Positions 24,511 to 35,874 of a stretch of 64,000 nucleotides of DNA are shown piece by piece. The position numbers were made by a program, and so were the translations under genes. Source of the DNA: Kuschelorhynchus macadamiae (lineage: Eukaryota > Arthropoda > Insecta > Coleoptera > Curculionidae); NCBI GenBank assembly GCA_030620095.1, contig JAUTXW010000143.1, positions 662,501 to 726,500 of the forward strand, read 5' to 3'. The number at the start of each line of letters is the position of its first letter. Position 1 is the first letter of the stretch. The notes below the pieces were generated by a model. The model ran no database searches. It was not told the DNA's origin and saw only the letters and a program-made list of their open reading frames with translations.

Positions 24511-25070
24511 TAATTTATATTTTGTGGACTATGTAAATATTGTTATAAAAAATAAATATAAATAATAACAATAATAAATAAATTATAAATCCTAAAAAAA
24601 TTGAAATAAATTATAGTTTATAGAATTTGTTTAAAGTATTGAAGACATAATTACATATTTTTACGTTTATATTTTAATAAAAAAGTTTGCCTATTGTATA
24701 AATCCATATTTAGAGAAAAAGTAAAGTGAAATCATATCTATCAAACTATTATTATTTGATATTTCTCAAATGCGATCTATGTGTTACGTAATAAATGATC
24801 TAAATCGAAATTTATTGTATATGTCTAAATGGGTGTCGTAGAAAAGCGTTAACTATAGTAATTAACATAATTATTCTTGGGCTGTTATTTCAGTTTCATT
24901 GCATATCGCGATTCAGAAAGAAGATCTGCTGCACCGCTAGTAACGTAGTATGCAATTTACGGTTTCAAAGAAATCGTCCATTTTTGTCCATGAGCTCGGA
25001 TTATAAGAAGAAAATAATAGCCTCGCTCTATGTCAGAAAACTTTTTTAAGAAATAGTATTTATTATTACA

Positions 25071-25099
25071 ATGTGTTTCGACCTTCCGGTCATCATTAG
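25071..25099 (-). ncRNA. Hammerhead-ribozyme-like core of a Penelope-type tail
   Basis: On the minus strand the sequence reads CTAATGA, T, GACC GGAA GGTC, GAAAC. This gives a perfect 4-bp stem II closed by a GGAA loop between a near-consensus CUGAUGA box (CUAAUGA, one change) and the conserved GAAA box. The arrangement fits a hammerhead core. I cannot confirm stems I and III. No Penelope coding sequence is adjacent. Confidence 0.45.
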
Positions 25100-25614
25100 A
25101 CTTATAATTTATGAGAAAATCCAAAGTAATGTATGTTTTATTTGAGCGTTATGTATCATTCACTGTATACTGCATTACAGAAACCAGCTTACCTATGTAG
25201 TGGTAAGGAATCTATTTACTTCTCCCGATACTAAACTACTAAGAAGAGCATCTAAAATGCAAATATATAGAGTAAATACTTTCGTAAATAAGTCAGGAAG
25301 ATGTTTAAAAAGGTAGCTCCACAACGATGCCAAAAGTATATAATAATTTATAATAAGGGTTAGATAGTTTTATGGGGCTGTTTTAAATTACTTTAGAATT
25401 AAATATGATGCAATGTGAATACATCTAATGTTCACGAAATAATTGAAAAGTATTTACAAAACCGCGAAGCTTATTAAAATGTTTGTGCTTAGACTTTCAA
25501 GAAACTTGTATTTATTTAGTTATTAGAAATTTTATTTTCTATGACACTTGCAAATTGGTTTTTATAACTGTTTTCTCTTAAAAATATAAAAGACATCACA
25601 AGTATTTTATAGGT

Positions 25615-25985
25615 TTTTGGTGAGTAACCGATTTTTCAGAAATTTTGAGATGTTGTAGTTCTTGATATCCTGATCAAAAGCTCTGATCACCATAACTCAA
25701 TCCTGCGACTAGTTTTGGATATATAAAATAAGATTTTTAACAAATTCAACGGATAGGAATTACCAAAATAAGAAAAATGTTTTTATATGAACACAAGCCC
25801 GCAAATGCTCTGTTCTCGATAAACATAGTGTTAGTATTTTCTATGGGTTTTGGTCAAAGTTTAACACCTTGTATATCAAAAATAGACGCAGGATTGGGTT
25901 GTAGTCATGAGAGCTTTTTATCAGGATCTTAAAAACAGAATACACCAACATTTCAGAAAAATCGGTTGGTTCCAAATATCCGTAA
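25615..25985. mobile_element. Fold-back (MITE-like) element with imperfect inverted repeats
   Basis: The left part (about 25620-25735) contains 'AACCGATTTTTCAGAAAT', 'GATATCCTGATCAAAAGCTC' and 'CTCAATCCTGCGACTAG'. The reverse complement of the right part (about 25850-25985) gives 'AACCGATTTTTCTGAAAT', 'GATCCTGATAAAAAGCTC' and 'CCCAATCCTGCGTCTAT'. The arms are roughly 75 percent similar over about 115 bp and flank a core of about 115 bp. No coding capacity. Confidence 0.7.
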
Positions 25986-25989
25986 GAAC

Positions 25990-27368
25990 AGTGGGCTGTC
26001 CTTTATAACATTTACCTCTAAATAACTAATTACATGCAGGAAACTGGGAATCAACTATTTTGACATCTATATTTCATTAATTAAGAGACAGTTTCAAATA
26101 TACATAAATCTGTAAAAACAAACGCTTTATATATTATAGTTTCTTACATTGTAAAGTCAGTTTTTAGATAGGGGATATTATTTTTTTTACTGAACTGTTA
26201 ATCACAATATATGGTTCTAGTAACATACCATGCTTCAAACAAGTTCCAACATAATTAATATAAGTGAAGTCCAAACATTGATTCCCAATTATGGGGCAAA
26301 CTTGTATAAAAAGAAAATGTATTACATCTTCTTAATATATAGGATATAGTAGTAACAAGAGATAAAAAATTCTTGTACTTAAGTTTACTTCCGTTATAAA
26401 TAAAAATACTTTATTTTCTAACAGACAGCATATTTAATTGTTACTGGAGAATTTCACGCTTAGTGATGGAGTTTAACAACTGAAAATGCAGTCACAAGAA
26501 AACTATATTCACAAATTAGGAAGGGAAATGTTTATTTTTATTATAGGTATGGACCAGTCGATCAAACAATATTTTATTTAATTTTTCTACGTAACAAGTA
26601 TTCAAGACCGGCAAAAAATTGCTTTTTCTACAAGCTGTTATTTTTTCCTTGGCATCTTGATAAGGGTTCAGTGTTAAATACCGAAAAAGTTAGTTATCGA
26701 AAAAACAGACGCGAAATCTAAAAATAAATTATGGTTCTTGGAGTAAGACCTTGACAAATTAAAACTACTATCTATCGACCGTCTTCAATTGCAGGAGGCA
26801 GTATCAGGAATCTTCACTCCACGAAATCTGAATACTCAATGAGCTGAGGGAAATTCAGGGGCTTTTTATAGCCGATTTGTGCTCACGGAATCATGGCCTC
26901 GTGTGAAGACTGAAGATCGATTTCCACGTCTATTGTAGACCTGACTATGTAACTATTAACAGGTTTTAAACGTCATTTTAATAAAACATCTATTTTTTTT
27001 TGTTTATAGAGTGTGAAACCGACGCTATATCTTGCTTTCTTTTATGTTTATGATATGGATGGCTTCATAACAGAGAGGCCCATATTCTATTTTAATTCAA
27101 TTAAAGACATACCCCGTTGTTATGAAGCCTTCGAAATATTCAGTGGAATGCAGCAGAATAAACAACTTATTTCCGTCTAATACCTACCATGACGTGGTTT
27201 GCTATCCAAATATGATTGCTAAACAAAAAACAAAAAATTAAATATAAAAATTAAAATTAAACCAAAAAATAAATTTTATTGATGGTGTAGGTGTTCGTTT
27301 AGTGTGTTAACATAGTTCTAGATAGTTGTGTTGATATTATTTATAGATAGTTATAAAGGAGTGAAATG

Positions 27369-27370
<2 letters not shown>
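25990..27370. other. No recognised feature
   Basis: AT-rich DNA downstream of the nAChR gene's 3' end (minus strand). Nothing supportable. Confidence 0.4.
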
Positions 27371-27614
<244 letters not shown>

Positions 27615-27719
27615 CAGCATATCATCATCTAATACTAAGCAATTAAAATGAGAACTAACCACAAAAGTAATTTGTTATATACTTTTGAATATGTTGTATC
27701 GGTTCAATAATTTTTAAGA

Positions 27720-27725
27720 TTTATT
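27720..27725 (-). promoter_or_regulatory. Candidate polyadenylation signal AATAAA of the nAChR gene
   Basis: The canonical hexamer on the minus strand lies 121 nt beyond the stop codon at 27846-27848. It is the first perfect AATAAA after the stop that I see. Confidence 0.45.
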
Positions 27726-27845
27726 TTGATCGACTAGTCCTTCCTCAAGACACAACCCTAAAAAAACTTATATTTTACCTAAAATCGCTTAACATTATTA
27801 TACTAAAATGTACGTCGTTGGTAAATTTGGCAACAATGCGTGTTA

Positions 27846-27955
27846 CTATGGTGGAGGACATCTGACAACTGTAGTTGCAAACTCGCTGAACTTCTTGTCG
27901 ATAGGAGTCCTGTCGTCATATAACGATGGAGCTTGTAATATAATGCCGGCAGTAC
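27846..27955 (-). CDS. nAChR alpha-type subunit, C-terminal exon
   Basis: The exon begins after the acceptor TTTTAAG at 27956 and reads GTAGIILQAPSLYDDRTPID, then KKFSEFATTVVRCPPP and a TAG stop. The leading Gly codon is shared with the previous exon (G|GT), so the phase is consistent. GIILQAPSLYDDR...PID is the conserved extracellular C-terminus following TM4 in insect nicotinic acetylcholine receptor alpha subunits, ligand-gated cation channels at cholinergic synapses. The acceptor, the frame, the preceding TM4 exon 771 bp upstream and the stop all agree. The exact subunit number cannot be assigned from this tail alone. Confidence 0.9.
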
Positions 27956-28438
27956 CTTAAAAGATATAAAATTATTAGTTTTAAATTATTAATAAAGAAA
28001 CTTAAAAAATACTTTTCTTGCACGGGGTTTCTGCTTATATTTTTAACGGGGTCAGCAAGCTTTGTTTTAAAACATAGGATTAAATGTCAAATACAATAGG
28101 TTTCATTATTTGTCAAAAAATAGGTCTTTTCCTCCTGATTATTAATGTACTCGGTTTAATACATTTATCTTTAAAGGCAACTGAGAGAATTGACAAAAAT
28201 CCCGACATAAAAGTGAATATATTCGTACTTGTAGTTAGAATATTGCTCCTTATTCCATGGTTTTTTCAATTTTATTGCTTGTTTAAAAAAAATAAATAAC
28301 AAACCTGGTATATTTACAATCATCAAGAATAGGCCTATTTAATGAAGGCATACTATACAGAATATTTTAAAACAAAGTTAACGCTCATTTTTTTTAATTT
28401 TAAAGTTGTCACTTGTTTATTTTTTTAGCAATCCTGGT

Positions 28439-29084
28439 CGGATAAAACCTTAAAAATTTTATATTTAATAATAAAGCCCTGTTCAAGATACAAACAGAAT
28501 CCCTGTATCATTATTTTTTTAAAAATTGTAATTTTTTTTTAGTTCGGACAGAAAACGAAGACGTGCGTCCTGCCTAGTACATATCGGATGTTGGACTGAT
28601 ATATCATAAAACATAAAGTTTTTGGTTGTTACGATCAACGATGCTGCACTCGATAATTCTCCATGATTGAATCGAAGCAAGTCACCTCTGGACTGGTCAT
28701 TTTTCTTGTTATATATTGTTACTAACCTACAATTACTGCTAATGTGAATATCCATAAGAACAGCCTGTCCAACACCATAGCTACATATTTCCAGTCTTCT
28801 TTTACCTAAAAAGAAAAATATAATTTAAAAAAAGGTAAGTAGAAAAAATCGATTTAACTTGTTTAAATTAATTTTTACGATTGAAGTTACAGAATGTAAA
28901 TAAAAACACAACTACTAAGTTTGTAAATTTTTCTAAAATGTTGAATCAAAATAATGAAAAAAACTTTGGGGGATTTATTATTGCGAGGAAAAAAATAGTT
29001 TTGCAGGTGACTAAAAGTCAATTTGGTAACAAAAGGATAAACGACATCTTTAAAAAATATGATTAAAAGTATATTTCAGAACTG
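28439..29084. repeat. Tandem array unit 1 (contains the intact TM4 exon)
   Basis: First of three units at about 629-bp spacing. Its right portion (28795-29084) is repeated almost exactly at 29423-29713, with four differences seen in 290 bases. Its left portion contains the intact TM4 exon, and fragments of that portion reappear interleaved with unit 3 sequence inside unit 2. Confidence 0.9.
28727..28805 (-). CDS. nAChR alpha-type subunit, TM4 exon
   Basis: This 79-nt exon translates as VKEDWKYVAMVLDRLFLWIF, then TLAVIV plus the first base of a Gly codon. VKEDWKYVAMVLDRLFLW is the hallmark MA helix and start of TM4 of insect nAChR alpha subunits, which anchors the subunit in the postsynaptic membrane. 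The acceptor is a T-rich run ending TTTTTAG before GTAAAAGAA. The donor is GTAG|GTTAGT. The frame joins phase 0 to the upstream loop exon (…DSTK|VKED) and phase 1 to the C-terminal exon. A scrambled second copy at about 29355-29435 is not a usable exon. Confidence 0.95.
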
Positions 29085-29713
29085 TCGGATAAAACCGGAA
29101 AAATTTTATATTTAATAATCATGTTCACAGGTACTAAATAATTTTTTTTTGTTTGTTACCTTTTTTTAAAAATTGTTATTTTTTTTTGTTATTTACATTA
29201 ACGACCTGTTTCATGATTTATAGTACATATCGGATGTTGACTGATATATCATAAAACTAAAGTTTTTGGTTGTTAGCAGCGCATTTTTACTCAAAATTAT
29301 CTAAAATTAATGAACAAACCTCTGGACTGGTCATTTTTCTTGTTATATATTGTTACAGTACAATAATTGCTAATGTGAATATCCATCTGAAAGACTGTCT
29401 TAACCATAGGAATTCACGTGTGTCTTCTTTTACCTAAAAAGAAAATTATAATTTAAAAAAAGGTAAGTAGAAAAAATCGATTTAACTTGTTTAAATTAAT
29501 TTTTACGATTGAAGTTACAGAATGTAAATAAAAACACAACTACTAAGTTTATAAATTTTTCTAAAATGTTGAATCAAAATAATGAAAAAAACTTTGGGGG
29601 ATTTATTATTGCGAGGAAAAAAATAGTTTTGCAGGTGACTAAAAGTAAATTTGGTAACAAAAGGATAAACGACATCTTTAAAAAAATATGATTAAAAGTA
29701 TATTTCAGAACTG
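29085..29713. repeat. Tandem array unit 2: interleaved mosaic of units 1 and 3
   Basis: Successive blocks of 20-50 bp match unit 1 and unit 3 alternately, at equivalent positions. Unit 1-like blocks include 'TAGTACATATCGGATGTTG', 'CTCTGGACTGGTCATTTTTC' and 'AATGTGAATATCCAT'. Unit 3-like blocks include 'CACAGGTACTAAATAA', 'CATTAACGACCTGTTTCATG', 'GCAGCGCATTTTTAC' and 'GGAATTCACGTGTGTC'. Units 1 and 3 do not resemble each other. The TM4 exon copy inside it is scrambled. Most likely a consensus or assembly chimera. Confidence 0.85.
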
Positions 29714-30575
29714 CCGCTATCGACGGACACAAGAAGGTAGAGCGTGCTCATTTCACAGGTACTAAATAATTTTTTTTTGTTTGTTAACCTTTTTTCTAAT
29801 CTCGTTATGTTTACTTTTTGTTATTTACATTAACGACCTGTTTCATGATTTATTGCCCGATAGATGTGTCTGCTATGCCTCACATGACTCTGATTTCCTT
29901 TAGCAGCGCATTTTTACACAAAATTATCTAAAACCTAATGACACAAAACTCAGGAATTGGTTTTCTCTAATAATTATATTCGTGGGTTTTCAGTATAATT
30001 GCTGTGGTTACATTTGAAAGACTGCTTAAGCTGGAATTCACGTGTGTCGTCCTTGCAAAATAAGTTGTGCTTCTCTATTTTTGCTATTATTCAACTTATA
30101 AAACCATTGATTCAAATACACTTCTATTTATAGATTTTTTACTTTTCCACTCACGTATCTTTTATGGTGTCCACCTCTGGGGAGGTTCAGGCTACAAAAA
30201 AAGTTATTCATATTATTTCAGGGATTCACTGCAAACCTTATTTTATCAGATTGCAAGTTTTACATTTGCCCTGTGTTTTTATTCACGATCAACTTTTAGA
30301 GATTCATAGGCTGTTGGAATACGAATTTAGATTTTCACTCCTATAACACTCGATCTGCTAATTTGATAAGACCCCCTAAATTTAGATTGGAAAAATCAGT
30401 GAAGAATGCATTAAGTTACAAATTAAATAATAAATTGCCAAACTCCTTAAAGTCTCTCCATCTTGTCTTAATTTATTTTATGTTATTTATGTTCGTACCA
30501 TTTTAATTAATTTTTCATGACGTGCTATGCATGTTTTTTTGTGCCCAAATGAGGTCAATAAACACTATGTCTATG
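29714..30575 (+). mobile_element. 5'-truncated non-LTR retrotransposon relic
   Basis: The RT palm motif region reads 'YINDLFHDLLPDRCVCYA', followed by SHDSDF, where the usual box would be YADDSDF. Here the Asp-Asp is lost to Ser-His-Asp. The C-terminal part at 30140-30345 reads 'FMVSTSGEVQATKKVIHIIS' and 'CKPYFIRLQVLHLPCVFI', the familiar thumb and tail region (YG.LFWG…A.R.I…). Then comes 'YNTRSANLIRPPKFRLEKS' and 'NNKLPNSLKSL'. The 3' end near 30555-30582 is AATAAACACTATGTCTATGTCT, a short tandem tail (TATGTC)n typical of this group. Frameshifts make it inactive. Confidence 0.75.
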
Positions 30576-30599
30576 TCTTAAGGCAAAGTATATCCTAAA

Positions 30600-33450
30600 C
30601 AGTACCCTAATTTTAAGTCGAGTTCTAGTATTTTGCAGTGATCCCAAAAACTTAACAATTTTTCAAGAAATATAGTTATGGGCAAAATTGTACCTTATAG
30701 GAAAGATTTTTCCTATTTTAGCAGAATCAATCACTTTGGCAATATATGCTTTTTTATCTAAAAAATACGTGTTTATGTTCTTTGTATCATTTAATATTTT
30801 GCACCGTTTTGAAGGATTTTTATCATAGGAAATGTATTTTCAAACACCCGACAGTTTAAATGGTTTTAGCGTCAGCTTGTTGCCTTATTATTACAAGTTA
30901 AAAGCTGTCAATGTTTTTAAAAACATGGACATGTTTAGACCTATTCTCCTAATTTATTTCAAAACGGTGCAGAGTATCAAAAAAGTCCAAAAAAACATCA
31001 AAATTGTACAATTAAGCAGAAAATCCGGGAGGAGTACCAAACTGTTTCATTACAACGATTTTTTTAGGGCACTCAAAGGGGTCGTAACCCGAAACAAGTT
31101 ACACTCTTTATAATTTTCTAAAATATGTCATAGTCACTTTTTATCGACATTAATTGCGGTTTATCGTGTGCTAAATTTGAATCAAATATCTTTAGAGATG
31201 CACCGGGTGTATATAATGCTTATATTTTCGACAAACCTTAATTAGAACAATTGAAGAGAAAATCGGCATTTTCATTTTTGGGTTGCTGTTACGCCTCCTA
31301 GCGGTCATCTCTCGAACTTGAAAACAATTTCCCGTGATTTCCCTTGGCCGATTTACATATAAATATGTTTTCGCCATGAATGTATGATCAACGGTTACCG
31401 AGTTATAGCAGGAGACAATTCTTAGTCAAACACCAGGTACAAGGCACTTCAAAAAAACTAAAATATATTTAAAATGTTAGCACCATGTATCTTGAAAAAG
31501 AGGTGTTTCATATAAACTCATTACTTTATTTTTAGAAGATGTACCCTACTCCGAAGTTGACATATTTTTTTTTTGAAACATTCTGAAAGATAACTAATCA
31601 TAAAATAATAAAAGTATTAAGTTACTCTCGTAAATGTATAGTAACGAAGATTCGTAACCTTAGGTAGCATCAATCAATTGTAGCATATTTCATTTTGTAT
31701 AACGTGAATCATTCAAATAAAACATAATTTTGATTAAGCGCCACTGCTATGGTTTCAACATTTTTTCCAACACAAATCCCTCGACATTTCATTTACTTTT
31801 ATGTAACAGCCATACATTATTCTGCTTGATTACGGCTTTTTTCGCAAAAATTAAGTCCACAAGAAGGGATGTGGGATTGAGCTGCACGAGTTCGTATATT
31901 TGGAAAAAATAGTGGAACCAACAGTTGTGCGCTTTGTATTCTATATGTTCTTCAGTGTTAGGAATATTGTTTAACAAGTTCTGATAACAGCTCTTTTTAC
32001 ACAGATATAACAGTTTGGTGTTATGTCACATAGCATTATTTGAAATCTAACACATTTTATGGTTTTCGATATAAAGGTGCCATTTTTTTGAAATTGTTTA
32101 AAATACCCGTTTTATAAAAAATGTTTTTATGAGCGTGCGAAAAGTAAAACACTAGTGCGAAAAACACTGAAATGGGTGTGAAAAATGTCACGTAGTGTAG
32201 TAGAAAAAAATTTCTACGATATTTGTGTGCAAATTGCGTTTAAGCCATTCATATGAACAAAGTGAAGCGTGCCTTTAACGTGCATTTTTCACACTAGTAT
32301 CATAGTAGCCAGTGTAATATTGTAATTGAGATATACACAAACCGCGGTTTATTTCCGAGCGTAATAGCTGCTGGGGGTACAATCGTGGCCAATTCTAACA
32401 GCGAGTAACATGTTGGTAATCTCTTTGCCCATTAAAATTAAAAAAAAGTTTTATGATCTGTTATCTTCACTTAATATTTTGTGAGAAATTGTAAAATAAA
32501 AATAAATTGCTAATATTTAATTCTGAACGTTTATAGTTAGTACATGTATCTTAGAGCCACAATAGACCACAAAGTCGGAGTGGAGAGTCGGTTTGATCCA
32601 CTCACTTTTAACCTAACCTAACCTGTCTGTATATATTAAATAGTAATAATAAAATTAATCTTAATTTTTGGGAAACCTGATACAAGAGAAGATTGTATAA
32701 TTTTTTTTTCTTAATCTATACAGTAAAAAACACTACCAGTATTTTCAGAAGTTCAAAGCACAATAACCAAAAACATTTTTCTAAAAAAAATATGGTATAT
32801 ATTCTTGACAGACTTGGTATTAAGAAACATAAAATGTAGTATTCATAATATACATCATATTATATAATATATATTAAAGATATATACGAAAATTTAAAGT
32901 AAAATAACTTGAAATATTGTAATGTCTGGACTTAAAACTAAATACATAAACAAACATACGATCTTCCTAAAATTCTAAAAAACGGCGATTTTAACAGAGA
33001 CTACTTTTTCCACATCACCGGTATGGTGTGTCCATTAGCAAAAGCGGGATTCACCACACATCAACTACATAATTAACAGGATATACCTAATGAGTTACAA
33101 CTGGATCGGCAGTTTATCAAGACTAACATCTACGGCACGCATATTTTTTATTCTTAAACATCAGCAAGAGTCTTGGTCGAAATGTTTTGTTTTTGTTGGC
33201 ACTAAAAAAATTGTGTTTTAAAAAGCGGATTGTATTTAGGTTGTTTTTTTTTGGGGATGATTTAAAAAAGCGTATCTATATAAAAAGTGTGTCTATATTA
33301 AAACAAGGATTGTCAAAGGAAAGCCTCGGCAAGCGGCGGGACTCGTGTGGATGTTTAAGGATAAAAATGTGCGACCAGGCCTACTATTGTGACTTGCTTA
33401 AATTGGTAACTTATTCGGGAGAATATAAACAAAGTTCGTTAATTTTCTGT
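30600..33450. other. Intronic stretch of the nAChR gene, no recognised element
   Basis: This lies inside the long nAChR intron (minus strand). A 93-codon plus-strand frame at 30832-31113 is Lys-rich and unrecognised. A CCTAA run of three copies at about 32610-32624 is too short to be called telomeric. No exon or transposon motif is supportable. Confidence 0.4.
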
Positions 33451-33459
33451 TGTAAGGTT

Positions 33460-33730
33460 TGTTAGCTCAGTGGTAGAGTACCGGATTAGCAATCTTGTTA
33501 TTGCAGCTTTCCCTCGGTCAGGTCACCACCGCCGCCTGCGTCTGAATTGTCCAGTCATCGAAAGTTTCCTATATTTAATAGTTTAGGCAGGAAATTGTTC
33601 CTTCTTCAGCACCCCTTTTACATATATTGTATATATAATTGAAGTTGTATTGTAAATTACTTGTATACAGAAATATTGAAATAAATGATTGTGGACTAGC
33701 ACTGTAAAGGTCCTGTGTCCCAATCCCGGT
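33460..33730 (+). repeat. tRNA-derived (Ala-like) SINE fragments
   Basis: At 33460-33498 the sequence TTAGCTCAGTGGTAGAGT is an almost perfect tRNA D-arm/A box, followed by GGATTAGCAATC, which would place AGC (Ala) in the anticodon loop. At 33688-33730, GACTAGCACTGTAAAGGTCC then TGTGTCCCAATCCCGG resembles the anticodon-to-T-arm half with a B box. About 190 bp separate the halves. No single complete cloverleaf is present, so this is not a functional tRNA. It looks like a degenerate or rearranged tRNA-derived SINE. Confidence 0.5.
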
Positions 33731-33849
33731 ATGCGATGACTTTCTTAAACAAAACATATATCTTTGTAGTTGTGTTTTAAAAATCGGACTGCGTTTGATT
33801 AGATCCGGTTGGGCCTTTTTTTAGGTGATGTAACTATATTAAAGCAAAG

Positions 33850-35440
33850 ACCAAAAATAGAAAGTGATAGTTGACAGGTTGGCTGGCTTAGCTGCTTTTC
33901 GCTTGGTCTGTAGATTCTGGTTTCATAAAGATCAACTTATAAAATTGAGGCACAGTGATGAAAATAAAGATGTAGAGGCGTTTGCTCGTAGGACATGGAA
34001 ACTAATTTCTCTAATAAATATTTTAATAGTATGGATATTCAAATGGCAAGTAATATTATTATCCCTCGAAACCCTATCAATATAACCGACAATATAAAGA
34101 TAGCCATGTTCTTAATCTAAAATTGAGACCAGAAAAAATCTTCTTTTCCTATAAGGAGTTATTGTACCAATTTTCAAAACAGGTAAAAAAAAATGAAAAT
34201 TTAGAATTATCGTCGTATAAACCTTATAAACAACATCGCAAACATTTTCGAAATGTGCGTAAAATAAAGACTTACAATTTTTTTAAGAATAATAACGTGA
34301 TATCACATAAAAAAATGTTTTAGAGAGGATTTGAGCACGGCTAATGCGACGTATACTTTAATGTCTAAAATTACTAATGACCTACTAAACAATAATAAAA
34401 AAACTATACCGGTATTTCTAGACCTTGCGAGAGCATTTGATATAGTATCTCATCAACAGTTCCTTAATATAGTGGAAGTATCTCAAGTCCTGTCTTGGGA
34501 CCCATACTATTTATAACGAATATAAATTCTTTAATTAATATGAAAATAAGCGACAAAATTATATCTTATGGCGTTGACACGGTCCTATTATTTTCAAGTA
34601 ATATTTGTGCTAAAGCTAAAAACACAATGGTTTTTATATAGTGAAAAATTGGTTGGAATCGTTTAAGTTGTCATTTGTCATTTAATTTATCCAAAACAAA
34701 TTACATAGCTTTTTTCCTGACAAAATGCAAGTAGATCTTATTTTAATTTTATTAAGATAGATTAAGACAATGGCATTAAAGAAACTAGGAGTGTCAATTA
34801 TTTATGGTTAAAAATAGATTCATATTCAATGGCGTAGCCACTGCCCCGGGGGGGGGGGTTGGTATTTGTAGTTATGCCACTATCAATATTTAAAATGGAA
34901 AGAACATATAACTTATCCTACAAAAAAATACGTAATCTCGTATTTATAAGAGACTTTCTTTCCATTAAGTTAATTTTGATTTATAAATTCATAGTAGAAT
35001 CTTTAATAAAGTATGGGCTAATTTTATGGTGTAGCACGTTTAAAGTTGATTTGTTATACAAAATACAATTTTGAAAATAATGTTTAAGAAAAATCTACTT
35101 TACCCCTACCAAACTACTATATAGTGACGAAATATGTAATATATAATATAAAATGTCATTCCGTTTGCTCTTATACCCACAAAATTGAAAAGTTAAAAAA
35201 CTTTGTATCCCATCAATATCAAACCAGAATGAATTTAAATAAAAAGTTATTCTAATTACTATCAGATCAGAAAGCAGATCAATCTAAAGTTTATCAATTA
35301 TTTGTCACCTAAGTTTTAAAATGAATTACCAAATGAAATAAAAAATCTTAAAAAATGGAAATCATCACAAAAAGCAAAAATATCATAGTAAAAAATTATT
35401 ATACTTTTTAGGCAATAATGAATAACTAGGTTATATAATT
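33850..35440 (+). mobile_element. Decayed non-LTR retrotransposon
   Basis: RT signatures appear in order across frames. 'VPIFKTGKK' lies near 34155. A damaged 'NYRPISLINNIAKIFEKC' region lies near 34205-34255. 'LSTANATYTLMSKITNDLL' and 'IPVFLDLARAFDIVSHQQF' lie at 34330-34460, and 'SQVLSWDPYY' (from GSVLGPLLF) near 34480. The C-terminal part is 'LVFIRDFLSIKLILIYKFIV' at 34940-35000. Its tail includes 'YNELPNEIKNLKKWKSSQKA' near 35320. Numerous stops and frameshifts make it inactive. A run of nine G at 34850-34858 is unusual here. The clade is not assigned and it seems distinct from the 59-63 kb family. Confidence 0.7.
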
Positions 35441-35689
35441 AAAATATTAAGTGAAATATTTTACGAAAGTTTCAAAGCTACGTTAAACATAAATATAATA
35501 TAATTATAACCCGAGCTTAACACATGAAACAGATGTTTCCACATATAGGTGCCATTAACATAGGAATTAATATTGTTAGAAAATATGATATAAGTATTAT
35601 AATGGAATATATCGTTAAATTTGTTTGAGAATAAAATATAATTTAAGATACTGACAAAATAAAACACTTCCTGTTAACCACTAATAGTA

Positions 35690-35870
35690 ATTAGGATACC
35701 AAATTGTGTGGAAACGCCGCACAAACTTGCCACTTCTTCTTTGCTTCCATGAGCAGATAGGATATCGGTTGTCTTTCTTTTGTTTTAATTTTATTGCCCA
35801 CCAAATCTTTAGAGTTATTACTACTTTGGTAAACACTCGGATTCGCCCATGATGTCGAATTACAATCTAA
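35690..35870 (-). CDS. Possible exon-like stretch, unrecognised
   Basis: On the minus strand a frame reads DCNSTSWANPSVYQSSNNSK, then DLVGNKIKTKERQPISYLLM and EAKKKWQVCAAFPHNL. A pyrimidine-rich acceptor (TTTTTGTTAG) precedes it and a GT (TTTG|GTATCC) follows it. The composition is more balanced than the flanks. It lies within the long nAChR intron on the same strand, but the sequence does not resemble any nAChR region I know. It could be an alternative exon, part of a nested gene, or chance. Confidence 0.2.
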
Positions 35871-35874
35871 CAAA

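Noticed and set aside
28084..28299. 71-codon plus-strand frame with two hydrophobic stretches (MSNTIGFIICQKIGLFLLII…)
   Set aside because: It lies in the short intron between the nAChR TM4 and C-terminal exons on the opposite strand. Hydrophobic frames are common in AT-rich DNA, and there is no family match or splice evidence.
28881..29691. Two near-identical 60-codon frames (MKLQNVNKNTTTKF…)
   Set aside because: They are the same intronic sequence seen twice because of the tandem duplication. There is no recognisable protein and the duplication itself may be an assembly artefact.
32610..32624. Three CCTAA repeats resembling insect telomere repeat
   Set aside because: Too short to indicate a telomere or interstitial telomeric array.
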